From Porticoccus sp. (GTDB taxonomy: Bacteria > Pseudomonadota > Gammaproteobacteria > Pseudomonadales > Porticoccaceae): a stretch of 11,076 nucleotides of DNA. Made by a program: the position numbers and the translations under genes. Every line of letters begins with the position of its first letter. Positions within the stretch are counted from its first letter, which is position 1. Below are positions 1 through 7,783 of this stretch, one piece after another. The stretch spans positions 1 to 11,076 of the forward strand of contig JALQUJ010000197.1 in assembly GCA_023263825.1 (NCBI GenBank). The letters run 5' to 3'. The notes beneath the pieces were generated by a model. That model made no database searches and was not told where the DNA came from. It saw only the letters and a list, made by a program, of their open reading frames with translations.

Positions 1-276
1 TTACCCAAGCATAAGTATTACAAGGGGAATAAGCCTTCAAACATATTGCTTCTCCAAGAACTTAGCCCTAAAAACTTTGGTGCATTAATAGCCCTTTATG
101 AACATAAGGTTTTTGTTCAGGGTAGTATCTGGAACATAAACTCTTATGATCAATGGGGGGTAGAGTTAGGTAAAAATATGACAACGAAAGTCCTAATTAG
201 CAATTTATCTAATGATGACTCTATAGACCCATCTACAAAAAACCTTCACAACCATTTTCGTGAGAATACGAAATAA
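1..276 (+). CDS. pgi: Glucose-6-phosphate isomerase, C-terminal part (5' end outside window)
   Basis: This is the end of phosphoglucose isomerase, the cytoplasmic enzyme that interconverts glucose-6-phosphate and fructose-6-phosphate. The frame is open from base 1 and gives 91 residues before TAA at 274-276. Diagnostic stretches are ALIALYEHK, VFVQGSIWNI and DQWGVELGK. The Lys of the last motif (codon 172-174) corresponds to the active-site lysine in the family's C-terminal signature. A TTG at 46 could be mistaken for a start, but the residues before it (a PKHKYYKGN-like stretch, then NKPSN) continue the family alignment, so the gene enters from the left. The tail after the signature, about 32 residues, resembles the usual variable C-terminus. 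It ends 121 bases before a bidirectional terminator and converges on the MMPL gene. It is a housekeeping gene with no evident link to the neighbouring cluster. Confidence 0.95.
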   Translation, partial: LPKHKYYKGNKPSNILLLQELSPKNFGALIALYEHKVFVQGSIWNINSYDQWGVELGKNMTTKVLISNLSNDDSIDPSTKNLHNHFRENTK

Positions 277-397
277 AATTACTTTAAGTTCAACCTATTT
301 ATCAGTAATTTCTATGTACGCCCGACTCACAAAAATCATCCTTAAAGTTTTATAACACCAATAAATAGGGTTCTATTTAAACTTTTAATTTACCCAT

Positions 398-428
398 AAA
401 AAAAGGGCTCTTAAAAGAGCCCTTTTTT
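398..428. terminator. Bidirectional intrinsic terminator between pgi and the MMPL gene
   Basis: A 7-bp stem GGGCTCT (405-411) / AGAGCCC (416-422) with a TAAA loop is flanked by seven A on the left (398-404) and six T on the right (423-428). It therefore has a U-tract when read in either direction and can end both the rightward pgi transcript and the leftward envelope operon. Confidence 0.92.
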
Positions 429-430
429 AT

Positions 431-460
431 TGAGGTAAATACAGCAAAGTATCTACCTCA
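431..460 (-). other. Hairpin just after the MMPL stop codon
   Basis: TGAGGTA (431-437) pairs with TACCTCA (454-460). After one mismatch, ATAC (439-442) pairs with GTAT (449-452) around a six-base loop. It lies between the MMPL stop (476-478) and the terminator at 398-428, so leftward transcripts would carry two stacked hairpins at their 3' end. It has no U-tract of its own and may protect the 3' end. Confidence 0.5.
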
Positions 461-475
461 TATCCCAAGTAACGC

Positions 476-2803
476 CTATCTTTTAGCAAAGAGGAACTTA
501 GGTTTACAGATATAAGCCAATGCTGGCATCAGGAACAACGCACTTAGCGCTGAAACTGTTAGCCACAAGGCAATCAGCATACCCATTTCTGCTTGGAAGC
601 GCAGTGATGAGAATCCCCAGACTGTGACACTAGCAATCAGCACAAAGGCTGTTACAAGTACACCACGTCCTGCACAGTGCAATGACAAGGAGATAGCTTC
701 TATGTGCGTCTTACCACTGTCGTATTCGCCCTTAATACGGTCACAGATATAGAGTGCATAATCTACACCTAAACCAATACCCAGAGCAGCTACCGGTACA
801 GTATTAATATTCATACCAATATTTTGCCATGCCATAAAAGCAAAGGTCACAAGGTTCGCCAATACAACAGGAACCATGAAGAACATACCAGCAATACTAG
901 AACGGTATACGATGATACACATCATCACCAAAATGAAGAGAGCCAGTGCAATAGACTGAATCTGTCCAGATAGGATCACTTCGTTAACTGCGGCAATTAC
1001 ACCGATAGTACCGCCAGCAAGACTAATTGGTACATCAGGGTTATCAGCAACAAATTGCTTAACTCTGGCAATTGCCGTTTGAATAGTAGGGCCTTGACGA
1101 TCAGTAAAGAATAATGTGATCGATGCATTCATCCGGTTAACATCAGTAAAGCGGTTAAGGTCACCGGGTTCTGCAGCCCTTTCATACATATAAATCAGCT
1201 CCGCATTATTGGTTGTAGTTTCACCAAGTTCTGCGTATCTGAAGTTACCTTCACGAAGAGTTTCATTTACCGAAGGCAGAATATCCGACAGGGAAATACT
1301 GCCACCAATTTGTTCCTGAACTTCCATATAGCGCTGGAATCTCAGCATAGTATCGAGAACATGAACATTTTTGATCTGGTTCTTTTCTTCACGACCAACA
1401 ACTACGAACATCCTGTCAGCACCAGGAAACTGATGGTTAATAGCAGCTGAGTCCGCATTATAGCGAGCATCAGGCCATAAAATAGGCGAACCTGGGTTTG
1501 CATCTCCAACCGTCAATTCCACTGCCCTAAAGCCACAACCAATAAATACAAGCGCAGCAATGGTTACAACAACGTACCTAAACTTGGTTTCCACAATTTT
1601 CACACACATATTGAGGAAGGGACGGATAACCAACAGATCCAAGTTTAATGGATGTGCATAGGCTCTAGGCTTTTTCACCCAAGACAGTAATACCGGTGTT
1701 ACGATGATCGAACTGATCGCTACTGTAGCAACCCAAACTACGGCTAATACTACTAATTTTTGAAGTAGTGGTATTGGGCTAATCGCAACTACTGTTACAC
1801 AACCTGCATCTGTCGCAATACCTAACAGGCCTGGCCTCAACAAATCTTTTAGTGTAACTGTTGCCGCATGATGAGAATCAAGATCTTCTTCAGGGCCTTT
1901 AAAAGAATCAATTTCTTCGTGGAAACGAGTAATCATCTGTACCGAGTGGGAGACTGCGCGTGCTGTAATCAACATCGCTACAACCACTACGAGTGGATCA
2001 AAATGAATACCTACCAGCTTAGCAACACCCAACGCCCAAATAGCACTGATAGCACCAGCTGTAAGTGGTAGCAAGGTACCACGCCATGTTCTGTTAATAA
2101 GGAAAAGAAGAATCAGGAATACACCTGCTGCAATAGAAACCAGTTTCATTGTCTCTGGTAAGAAGTGGCTAACCCAACCATACAGAATAGGGTTACCTAC
2201 CAAAGAAATATCAACAGCATCGTTATCAAGTCTCTCAACCAGTTCATAAGCCTGCTCAAAGGCCAAATTGTAATCCAGAAGATTATCGAAAAAGTCTACG
2301 GTGATCAGTGTCGCTGACAGATCTTTTGAGACAAAGGGGCCATATACTAATGGACTACGTAAAATTGCCTCCCGAATACGATCAATATCTGCCTGACTTT
2401 CCGGCAGATTTGGCCACATATAAGGGAAACTCTGAATACCCTCAGTAGATGCTCGAACTTCTTTCAGCTTTTTACCTGCAATTGAATAGATCTGGAATTC
2501 ATTGATCGCATCAATTTTATACAAACCCTGTGTTAGAGCATGTATTTGCTCAAGGACTGGCATCTGAAAGATGTCGCCCTCGGTAGACTGAATCATAAAG
2601 GTGATAATACTGGTACCACCAAACGTCTTCTTAAATTCTTCATGAACTTTAATGTAAGGGTGGCTTCCAGGCTGTAAATCCTCAAACACCGTCTTAACAT
2701 CTATGCGCATAGCAAACGTAGCCAAAACAGCAGTAATGGCAAGAACTACTGCCAATACTACTTTTCTGGACTTCATACAGAAAAGTGCAAATTTCTCTAT
2801 CAT
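476..2803 (-). CDS. MMPL-family RND transporter (predicted hydrophobe/lipid exporter)
   Basis: Inner-membrane transporter of the RND superfamily, MMPL branch, 775 residues. The repeated RND plan is visible: one helix (about 13-31), a large periplasmic domain (32-220), five helices up to about 375, then helix 7 (409-425), a second periplasmic domain (426-612) and five closing helices (615-765). Helix 10 carries GVDYALY with Asp681-Tyr682, the proton-relay position of MMPL pumps. The matching helix 4 has an ITARAVSHSVQM stretch and no Asp. I chose ATG at 2803 because GGAG (2810-2813) sits six bases before it; the longer TTG start at 2818 has no ribosome site. The gene ends with TAG. It is last in the four-gene cluster, 78 bases after the YCF48-like gene. 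Relatives move lipids, hopanoids, siderophores or other hydrophobic molecules using the proton gradient; the substrate here is unknown. Confidence 0.9.
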   Translation of the reverse strand: MIEKFALFCMKSRKVVLAVVLAITAVLATFAMRIDVKTVFEDLQPGSHPYIKVHEEFKKTFGGTSIITFMIQSTEGDIFQMPVLEQIHALTQGLYKIDAINEFQIYSIAGKKLKEVRASTEGIQSFPYMWPNLPESQADIDRIREAILRSPLVYGPFVSKDLSATLITVDFFDNLLDYNLAFEQAYELVERLDNDAVDISLVGNPILYGWVSHFLPETMKLVSIAAGVFLILLFLINRTWRGTLLPLTAGAISAIWALGVAKLVGIHFDPLVVVVAMLITARAVSHSVQMITRFHEEIDSFKGPEEDLDSHHAATVTLKDLLRPGLLGIATDAGCVTVVAISPIPLLQKLVVLAVVWVATVAISSIIVTPVLLSWVKKPRAYAHPLNLDLLVIRPFLNMCVKIVETKFRYVVVTIAALVFIGCGFRAVELTVGDANPGSPILWPDARYNADSAAINHQFPGADRMFVVVGREEKNQIKNVHVLDTMLRFQRYMEVQEQIGGSISLSDILPSVNETLREGNFRYAELGETTTNNAELIYMYERAAEPGDLNRFTDVNRMNASITLFFTDRQGPTIQTAIARVKQFVADNPDVPISLAGGTIGVIAAVNEVILSGQIQSIALALFILVMMCIIVYRSSIAGMFFMVPVVLANLVTFAFMAWQNIGMNINTVPVAALGIGLGVDYALYICDRIKGEYDSGKTHIEAISLSLHCAGRGVLVTAFVLIASVTVWGFSSLRFQAEMGMLIALWLTVSALSALFLMPALAYICKPKFLFAKR

Positions 2804-2881
2804 TCTATTCTCCAACAACCCGAAATTGCATGGATGGGCGAACCTTTATAGGTGACCCTTATAATTAGTTTTTTAAAACAA

Positions 2882-3958
2882 TTACTCAGCTAACAGCGTC
2901 CAAGTTTTTGTTTTTAAGTCTAATGAACCAACAGTAGCACCAACAGCAAGACCTTTATCACCAACAATTTCCATCTCTGTATGTGACGTATAGTCCGTTT
3001 TAGAGATATTCATTGGCTCAAAGTTAGTCAAGTCAGCATCCCAAGTCATCCACTTACCTTTATTGCCTATCGCTACCCATTTATCTATCGCATCTGACCA
3101 CTGAACATCCATCATATGCTCAGTCATACCAGACTGCTCTGGAGATATATACGTCCAGGTCTCACCACCATCAGTGGTTCCAACCACAACGCCAGCTAGT
3201 CCAACAATACTTATTTCTTGAGGATTTCTTGCATCAATCGCGGCAAAACTGTTCGGACTATCTGTAAACAGTTCTTCCCATGTTTCACCATTATCAGAGC
3301 TCTTGAAAATTTGGCCGTATTCAGCAGCAACCCAAATTGTATTAGCATCGACTTTTACGACATCATTCATGAAGATATCGTTTTCTTCACGTAATTGTTT
3401 CCAAGTTTTACCGTAATCCATGCTACGAATAATCATACCCATTTCACCCACAGCTAGAGCTTCGCCGTTGGGGTAAGTATGTACTTTAAGCAGTTTATTC
3501 GCCACATCTGATTTAGGCGAATCTACAGATACCCAGGTGTTTCCACCATCCTCTGTCATGAGGGTCACACCACCATTGCCTACAGCAACAGCTCGCTTTT
3601 CATCCCATGCAGAAATGTCCATAAGGTGAACATCAACTCCAGCATCCCGCGTAGTCCAGGTTTTACCACCGTCTTTTGTGACCAGCATTTTCCCATAGTT
3701 ACCTGCCGCCATGTAAGTATCACCACTTACATGAGCAACACCAAAGACGTTATCCCTGACATTAATAGGAGCAGGAATTACCTCTTCTACTATAGCTTCC
3801 GGCTTTACAAATAGACCGGCATAAAGCAAGGAACCAACAATGGCCCAAGGCAATATAGATATTAGTGTAAGTAAGATCTTTTGACCTGCTGATTTTTCCT
3901 CTTCGACAGAAGAATCAGATGTTTTATCATCAGCAAGATTTTGTCCAGCAACGTTCAT
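2882..3958 (-). CDS. YCF48-related/BNR-repeat beta-propeller, membrane-anchored, periplasmic
   Basis: A 358-residue protein of the YCF48/HCF136-like family. After a charged N-terminus it has one hydrophobic helix (about 28-50) and then a long hydrophilic region, so it is probably anchored in the inner membrane with the propeller in the periplasm. Five Asp-box (BNR) motifs of the form D-x-G-x-T-W appear at residues 96, 137, 181, 222 and 263, spaced 41, 44, 41 and 41 residues apart, as expected for propeller blades. The helix lacks a clear signal-peptidase site, which favours an anchor over secretion. The start ATG at 3956-3958 is preceded by GGGGG about four bases away, an off-consensus ribosome site. 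YCF48 itself helps assemble photosystem II; nothing here is photosynthetic. By context, between the DUF1329 and MMPL genes, it is likely an accessory or adaptor for the transporter. That role is inferred. Confidence 0.87.
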   Translation of the reverse strand: MNVAGQNLADDKTSDSSVEEEKSAGQKILLTLISILPWAIVGSLLYAGLFVKPEAIVEEVIPAPINVRDNVFGVAHVSGDTYMAAGNYGKMLVTKDGGKTWTTRDAGVDVHLMDISAWDEKRAVAVGNGGVTLMTEDGGNTWVSVDSPKSDVANKLLKVHTYPNGEALAVGEMGMIIRSMDYGKTWKQLREENDIFMNDVVKVDANTIWVAAEYGQIFKSSDNGETWEELFTDSPNSFAAIDARNPQEISIVGLAGVVVGTTDGGETWTYISPEQSGMTEHMMDVQWSDAIDKWVAIGNKGKWMTWDADLTNFEPMNISKTDYTSHTEMEIVGDKGLAVGATVGSLDLKTKTWTLLAE

Positions 3959-3991
3959 AACACCCCCAAAGAAGATTACATAGCCTACAAA

Positions 3992-4019
3992 GCCATAACA
4001 GTCTTAAGTGTATTGTCTA
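3992..4019 (-). promoter_or_regulatory. Weak candidate internal promoter before the YCF48-like gene
   Basis: On the minus strand TAGACA (4019-4014) is five of six to the -35 consensus. A 16-base spacer separates it from an extended -10, TGTTATGGC, whose hexamer (3997-3992) matches only three of six. It lies downstream of the 4044-4096 hairpin and could re-initiate transcription of the last two genes. The support is thin. Confidence 0.2.
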
Positions 4020-4043
4020 TCTCTAATTATTTTTTAATGAAAA

Positions 4044-4096
4044 CATTCCGAGCAAAGACTGCTGAATAAAATTATTCAGCAGCTTCGCACGGAATG
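4044..4096 (-). other. Long intergenic hairpin after the DUF1329 gene; possible attenuator or partial terminator
   Basis: The inner stem CTGCTGAATA (4059-4068) / TATTCAGCAG (4073-4082) has a four-base loop. Outer arms CATTCCG (4044-4050) / CGGAATG (4090-4096) are perfect, and most of the linkers between them can also pair (GC and AAG with CTT). It starts 11 bases after the DUF1329 stop codon. Reading leftward it is followed by only four T and then CATT, a poor U-tract, so partial termination or protection of the upstream mRNA is more likely than a full stop. Confidence 0.7.
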
Positions 4097-4107
4097 GTCT
4101 ATCAGTA

Positions 4108-5592
4108 TTAACGAGCCAACTTAATCAAAGTTTTAAGTGTCACGTCCTGCTCTTCAACACCATCAGGGTTAGCTTTCATGTTAGAAGACCAAGTCGTTGA
4201 GAACTCAGCTTTCCAATCGATGATGTGGCCAACAACTGGAATCGGTGCTTGATAGCCGTCATCACCATAATCGACACGGTTTTGGAAGATAAAGCTTTTC
4301 CAGAACTTGCCGTTTTTATCGTAGGCTTCACCCAGGTAAGGACGTGGGTAGTCGATTTCCATATAAACAATTTTCTTGCTGTATGGATGCTCATCGGGAG
4401 GAGTACCCTCGATGACAACTACTTCACGTGGTTCCCACTGAACTTGTTCATTAGGGAAGAAGTGAGGAGGCGTATCCATATCTACCGCAGGGAATTCCTT
4501 AATGGTATTTTTGAATGACAGATCCACAGTCATCAAAGGGGCGTGAGCAATTGCCCAGATCCAACGCTTACCCGTCAGCTTAACTGATTTATATTTGGTC
4601 GGTACAGCATCCCAAATATCCCAATCATCATACAGCTGTACCGTACCACCGATTGGATCCATCCAGGCGTTACCAGACAGACGACGTGCACGACGTACAG
4701 ACTTCAGGTAAGCCCAAACATCATCTGGCGTTTTAGCTGTTGGGTCGTTGTAGCGGATAGAGAAGATGCCGATACCTTTAATATCTTGCGGATAAATTGC
4801 AACAAGTACAGTTTTTTGCAAGATAGTGCCATCACCTTCAGAAAGAGGACCGCCATCTAGACGACCTTCCATGTAGTAACGACGTGCCCACCAGCGCTGA
4901 ATACGCTCCATACCTTTATGAGCATCCAGGAATACCCAAGAGATATGACGCAAATCCATGGTCGCACCATAAGTTGGTGAACGCAGGTTCCAAATAAGTT
5001 TACAACCCGCATGAGGATCGCTACTTACGCCCTTATCATCCATAGTTTTAAGGACGTCTTGTGGATCGAAGAACATACCTGCTTTCCAGCCGGATACAAC
5101 GCCACATTCAGTACCTTCAGGGGCATCGCCATAAACAACATTGGCTTTACCATCGATAGTTGCCTGCATGTACAGAGGATCCATTTCAACGTACTCTGAA
5201 TGACGAGTGTTAATCATCAAAGCTTTTTCACGGATCATCCACTCAACGTTTTCAGTGACCATGTCACCTACACGCTTACCTTCAAAACACAGATCTTTTA
5301 CTGAATCGAAGTTGTCAGCCTTAATAACCGTACCGGCTTCCATCTTATCACCAGTACAACCACCGAGTGCTTCGATAGGTGCTGCTTCGCCATCAATCCA
5401 ACGACCTGCTCCGGGTGGATCACCGTAAAACGCTGCTGGTGGCTTAACGCCGTATGCTGTAACAGCCACATAATCTTTTGGCTTGTTCTTATCGCTTTTA
5501 TCTACTTGCTCAGCAGTAGCCGCAAGAACATTAGACGCTCCTGCTAACAAGCTCAAAGAAACTACCGAAGTAGTTAATAACTTTTTATACAT
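4108..5592 (-). CDS. DUF1329 family periplasmic protein (LolA-like fold family)
   Basis: A 494-residue exported protein of the DUF1329 family (Pfam PF07044), which I recall is classed among LolA-like lipoprotein/lipid-carrier folds. The N-terminus MYKKLL, a hydrophobic core and NVLA before ATAEQ form a Sec signal peptide with cleavage expected after residue 24. Tyr, Trp and Arg are abundant, and the RRLSGNAWMDPIGG stretch near residues 306-316 is typical of the family. There are four Cys, all in the mature N-terminal half (about 79, 102, 163, 197), compatible with two disulfides. ATG at 5592 is preferred over the longer frame from 5631: GGGAG (5600-5604) lies seven bases upstream, and the signal peptide begins exactly there. 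It sits 97 bases after the DUF1302 gene, its usual partner. A periplasmic shuttle for a hydrophobic molecule is the best guess; no activity has been demonstrated from sequence. Confidence 0.9.
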   Translation of the reverse strand: MYKKLLTTSVVSLSLLAGASNVLAATAEQVDKSDKNKPKDYVAVTAYGVKPPAAFYGDPPGAGRWIDGEAAPIEALGGCTGDKMEAGTVIKADNFDSVKDLCFEGKRVGDMVTENVEWMIREKALMINTRHSEYVEMDPLYMQATIDGKANVVYGDAPEGTECGVVSGWKAGMFFDPQDVLKTMDDKGVSSDPHAGCKLIWNLRSPTYGATMDLRHISWVFLDAHKGMERIQRWWARRYYMEGRLDGGPLSEGDGTILQKTVLVAIYPQDIKGIGIFSIRYNDPTAKTPDDVWAYLKSVRRARRLSGNAWMDPIGGTVQLYDDWDIWDAVPTKYKSVKLTGKRWIWAIAHAPLMTVDLSFKNTIKEFPAVDMDTPPHFFPNEQVQWEPREVVVIEGTPPDEHPYSKKIVYMEIDYPRPYLGEAYDKNGKFWKSFIFQNRVDYGDDGYQAPIPVVGHIIDWKAEFSTTWSSNMKANPDGVEEQDVTLKTLIKLAR

Positions 5593-5618
5593 AATAATAC
5601 TCCCAGTTTTAATCAGTC

Positions 5619-5659
5619 TTGTCTGCGACAACCAATAAAAATATTAGTTGCGCAGACAA
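5619..5659 (-). other. Strong intergenic hairpin between the DUF1302 and DUF1329 genes
   Basis: TTGTCTGCG (5619-5627) pairs perfectly with CGCAGACAA (5651-5659). After a single bulged A, CAAC (5629-5632) pairs with GTTG (5647-5650), leaving an AT-rich loop. It lies inside the 97-base gap and has no following U-run in the leftward transcript, so it is not a standard terminator. An mRNA processing or stabilising element that sets the ratio of the two proteins fits best. Confidence 0.7.
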
Positions 5660-5689
5660 CCTCATATTATCTGCTTAGAACTATCGTAC

Positions 5690-7384
5690 TTAGAACTGTC
5701 TGGTGAGTTTGAAAACAACTTGGTTGTCTTCAGCGAACCAGTCCATGAAGCCAGCGCCATCTTCTCTCTTACCGAGAAGACTGTGACCTACTCCTGTGTC
5801 ACAATCGGCAAAGTCTACGCTAGCTGAACCGCAGACTTTTTTCACATCACCATCATTCCACCAAAGATCAGCTTCAACCTTCAGGCGCCAATCGTCACCC
5901 CAAACAAACTCAACCGCTGGGATAGCAAAGCCACCACCTTTAGATAAGTCAGTACCGATTACGAAGGATGGGTTGATGGTATCACGATGGAAGTTCAGCA
6001 GTGTAAATACAGTCAGATAAGCCTGATGCTCTTTCTTTTTGGAACCGAAAGAAGCAAATTCAACCAGCTCATCATCGTCGTCATGGCTCAAGATCCAAGT
6101 GTCAAACAACTGGACACTAGACAATGAAGGACGGTGTGTACCTAAGGTATCCATCCACTTAAACTCTTTATCAATACGCAACATGATATTCAGAGTATCT
6201 TTCTCCTTAACACCGTTCCAACCTGGCAGATTCGAATCCAAGCTACCGTAGTTGTAAGGTTTATTAGGAATAAAAGCGATCTCAGCACTTAGTGTTGCAT
6301 CCATTGGAGAGTTAAATCCATTGATAGTGAAACCAAACACATCAATTTCTGGATACATCCAATCACCAAGGAGTGTGCTTGAATTCGTAGGCTCTTCCCC
6401 ATATGACTCAACAGTGCCCGTCACACCAAACGCTGCAATAATACCATTACCACTAGCTGTTGAATGCGGGTTTACGATAGGAGCAGGACTATAGGTTTTC
6501 AAATAAGCTAATGAGTAACCAATTGAACCCCATGCACCATTCCAACGAATACCATAAGTCATATCTGACCAATCGCCACTGTCATGGTCTTCATTGTAAG
6601 AATCCGTGAACTGAGTAAAGTCAACACCACGATAAGGATGTGGAATCCAACGGCCACCTTCAATATTGAAGCTGCTACCCATATCCTCTTCACGATCCCA
6701 ACCAGGGCGTATATACCAGTTCAAGCTGCCACCCAGCTCATACAAATCCAAGTTGAAGTTAAACAACATGAGCGGCTTACGCCATTCTTCGTTGTTTTCA
6801 TAGAACAAACGACCACGGTAATCATAGCCGTGAACCACGTCCATTGCCTGGAAGAAATCACTTTCACCCCAAACCAACTGCTGACGACCAACACGCAAAA
6901 GTAGACGGTCATCAAACAAGTTTACGTCAAAGTAGATTTCACGCAACCAGTCAAAAACCTCATCAGTGGTTTCATACTGATCCATAAAATCCCCACGTTG
7001 CGGCTGTGCTCCACTGTAGTTACCGTTGAGACCAACCGCATCCATACGCTCTTGAAGATCATCCAGATAATCAGTTTGGTGTTCTTTATCAAACCGAGTG
7101 ATCACCTTCCAGTTCAACGGACCCGTTTTGATATCAAAATCCAGGTTCAACGTCAGCTCAGCCTGGGTCATGCGCCACTTATCATCGGCACGTGTTTCAT
7201 CGTGATCCTGCAAGCTTACTGCGATAGTAGAACGTAGATAACCATTATATGAAAAATTAAATGCTGGCTCATCATCGCCACCATACCCCATGGACAGAGC
7301 AGGACTGCTCATTGCCATCAGGCCCCCACAACCCAGCAGAAAGCCTCCGACCTTCATAATGCTGGTGCTATTTTTTCTCACCAT
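5690..7384 (-). CDS. DUF1302 family outer-membrane beta-barrel protein
   Basis: A 564-residue protein of the DUF1302 family (Pfam PF06980), predicted to be a porin-like barrel. The N-terminus has basic residues, a hydrophobic segment and SSPALS before MGYGG, giving a signal peptide of about 31 residues. The mature protein is rich in Trp, Tyr, Asp and Gly, with alternating beta-strand patterns such as LLLRVGRQQLVW, and it ends in VVFKLTRQF. The final Phe is the usual recognition mark for the BAM outer-membrane assembly machinery. Two Cys near the end (VCGSA and ADCDT) could form a disulfide in an external loop. The ATG (7382-7384) has GGGAG (7391-7395) six bases upstream. It is the first gene of the minus-strand cluster and so probably the most highly expressed. 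It likely provides the outer-membrane step for the substrate of the cluster; the direction of transport cannot be read from sequence. Confidence 0.9.
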   Translation of the reverse strand: MVRKNSTSIMKVGGFLLGCGGLMAMSSPALSMGYGGDDEPAFNFSYNGYLRSTIAVSLQDHDETRADDKWRMTQAELTLNLDFDIKTGPLNWKVITRFDKEHQTDYLDDLQERMDAVGLNGNYSGAQPQRGDFMDQYETTDEVFDWLREIYFDVNLFDDRLLLRVGRQQLVWGESDFFQAMDVVHGYDYRGRLFYENNEEWRKPLMLFNFNLDLYELGGSLNWYIRPGWDREEDMGSSFNIEGGRWIPHPYRGVDFTQFTDSYNEDHDSGDWSDMTYGIRWNGAWGSIGYSLAYLKTYSPAPIVNPHSTASGNGIIAAFGVTGTVESYGEEPTNSSTLLGDWMYPEIDVFGFTINGFNSPMDATLSAEIAFIPNKPYNYGSLDSNLPGWNGVKEKDTLNIMLRIDKEFKWMDTLGTHRPSLSSVQLFDTWILSHDDDDELVEFASFGSKKKEHQAYLTVFTLLNFHRDTINPSFVIGTDLSKGGGFAIPAVEFVWGDDWRLKVEADLWWNDGDVKKVCGSASVDFADCDTGVGHSLLGKREDGAGFMDWFAEDNQVVFKLTRQF

Positions 7385-7449
7385 TTTCTTCTCCCACTTA
7401 TTCGTTGGATATTATTGGTTGCCGTTACAGCTTTTCCACGGCAATGCCC

Positions 7450-7478
7450 AATATAAACGCCTTCTGCGCTGGGGGCAA
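7450..7478 (-). promoter_or_regulatory. Candidate sigma-70 promoter of the envelope cluster
   Basis: Reading leftward, TTGCCC (7478-7473, four of six to TTGACA) is followed by a 17-base spacer and TATATT (7455-7450, five of six to TATAAT). Transcription would start near 7443, giving a leader of about 59 bases before the DUF1302 ATG. Spacing and -10 match are good. It is notable that the neighbouring regulator is a sigma-54 activator while this promoter looks like sigma-70. Confidence 0.5.
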
Positions 7479-7783
7479 CAGCAGTTTTAGACCGAAAACA
7501 CCTTTATTTTGACTCAAAAACGGTCACTTTAGGAAAAACTGCCACAAAGAAAAACACTGAAACCCTTTAATTACGGGGGACACAGAAGAAAAACGACTCA
7601 AATTCGATCGCAAAAAACAAAGTCCGAACGTTTTAAGAAAAAAACAATCTAATTGCAAATTTCTTCCTTAATCACCTTTAAGCTCGCTATTTGGTCCAAC
7701 TCAACGGCAGTCTCGTTTAACAATCTTATATAGCCATAAACATCTGATAGCACACATCTACCGACATGGCTCAGTCAGGCGAA

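Noticed and set aside
2803..2818. Longer MMPL start at TTG 2818.
   Set aside because: The GGAG overlapping that start is properly spaced for ATG 2803, and nothing precedes the TTG.
5592..5631. Longer DUF1329 start at 5631.
   Set aside because: It would put 13 extra residues before a textbook signal peptide, and GGGAG is correctly placed for ATG 5592.
6584..6904. 106-codon open frame on the plus strand inside the DUF1302 gene.
   Set aside because: It is antisense to a well-supported gene, has no ribosome site I can recognise and reads as low-complexity shadow coding. The same applies to the other plus-strand frames at 1868-2071, 3626-3814, 4225-4518, 5011-5428 and 5796-6251.
7310..7384. LLGC near residue 19 of the DUF1302 protein looks like a lipobox, suggesting a lipoprotein.
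   Set aside because: The hydrophobic stretch continues past the Cys to a better SPALS cleavage site, Leu before Gly-Cys is unusual, and the C-terminal Phe points to an integral barrel.
7655..7667. TTGC followed by CC resembles a leftward -24/-12 sigma-54 promoter; similar near-misses occur at 7481-7493, 7750-7762 and 10860-10872.
   Set aside because: All have nine rather than ten bases between the GC and CC cores, and sigma-54 spacing is strict. Only short matches remain.
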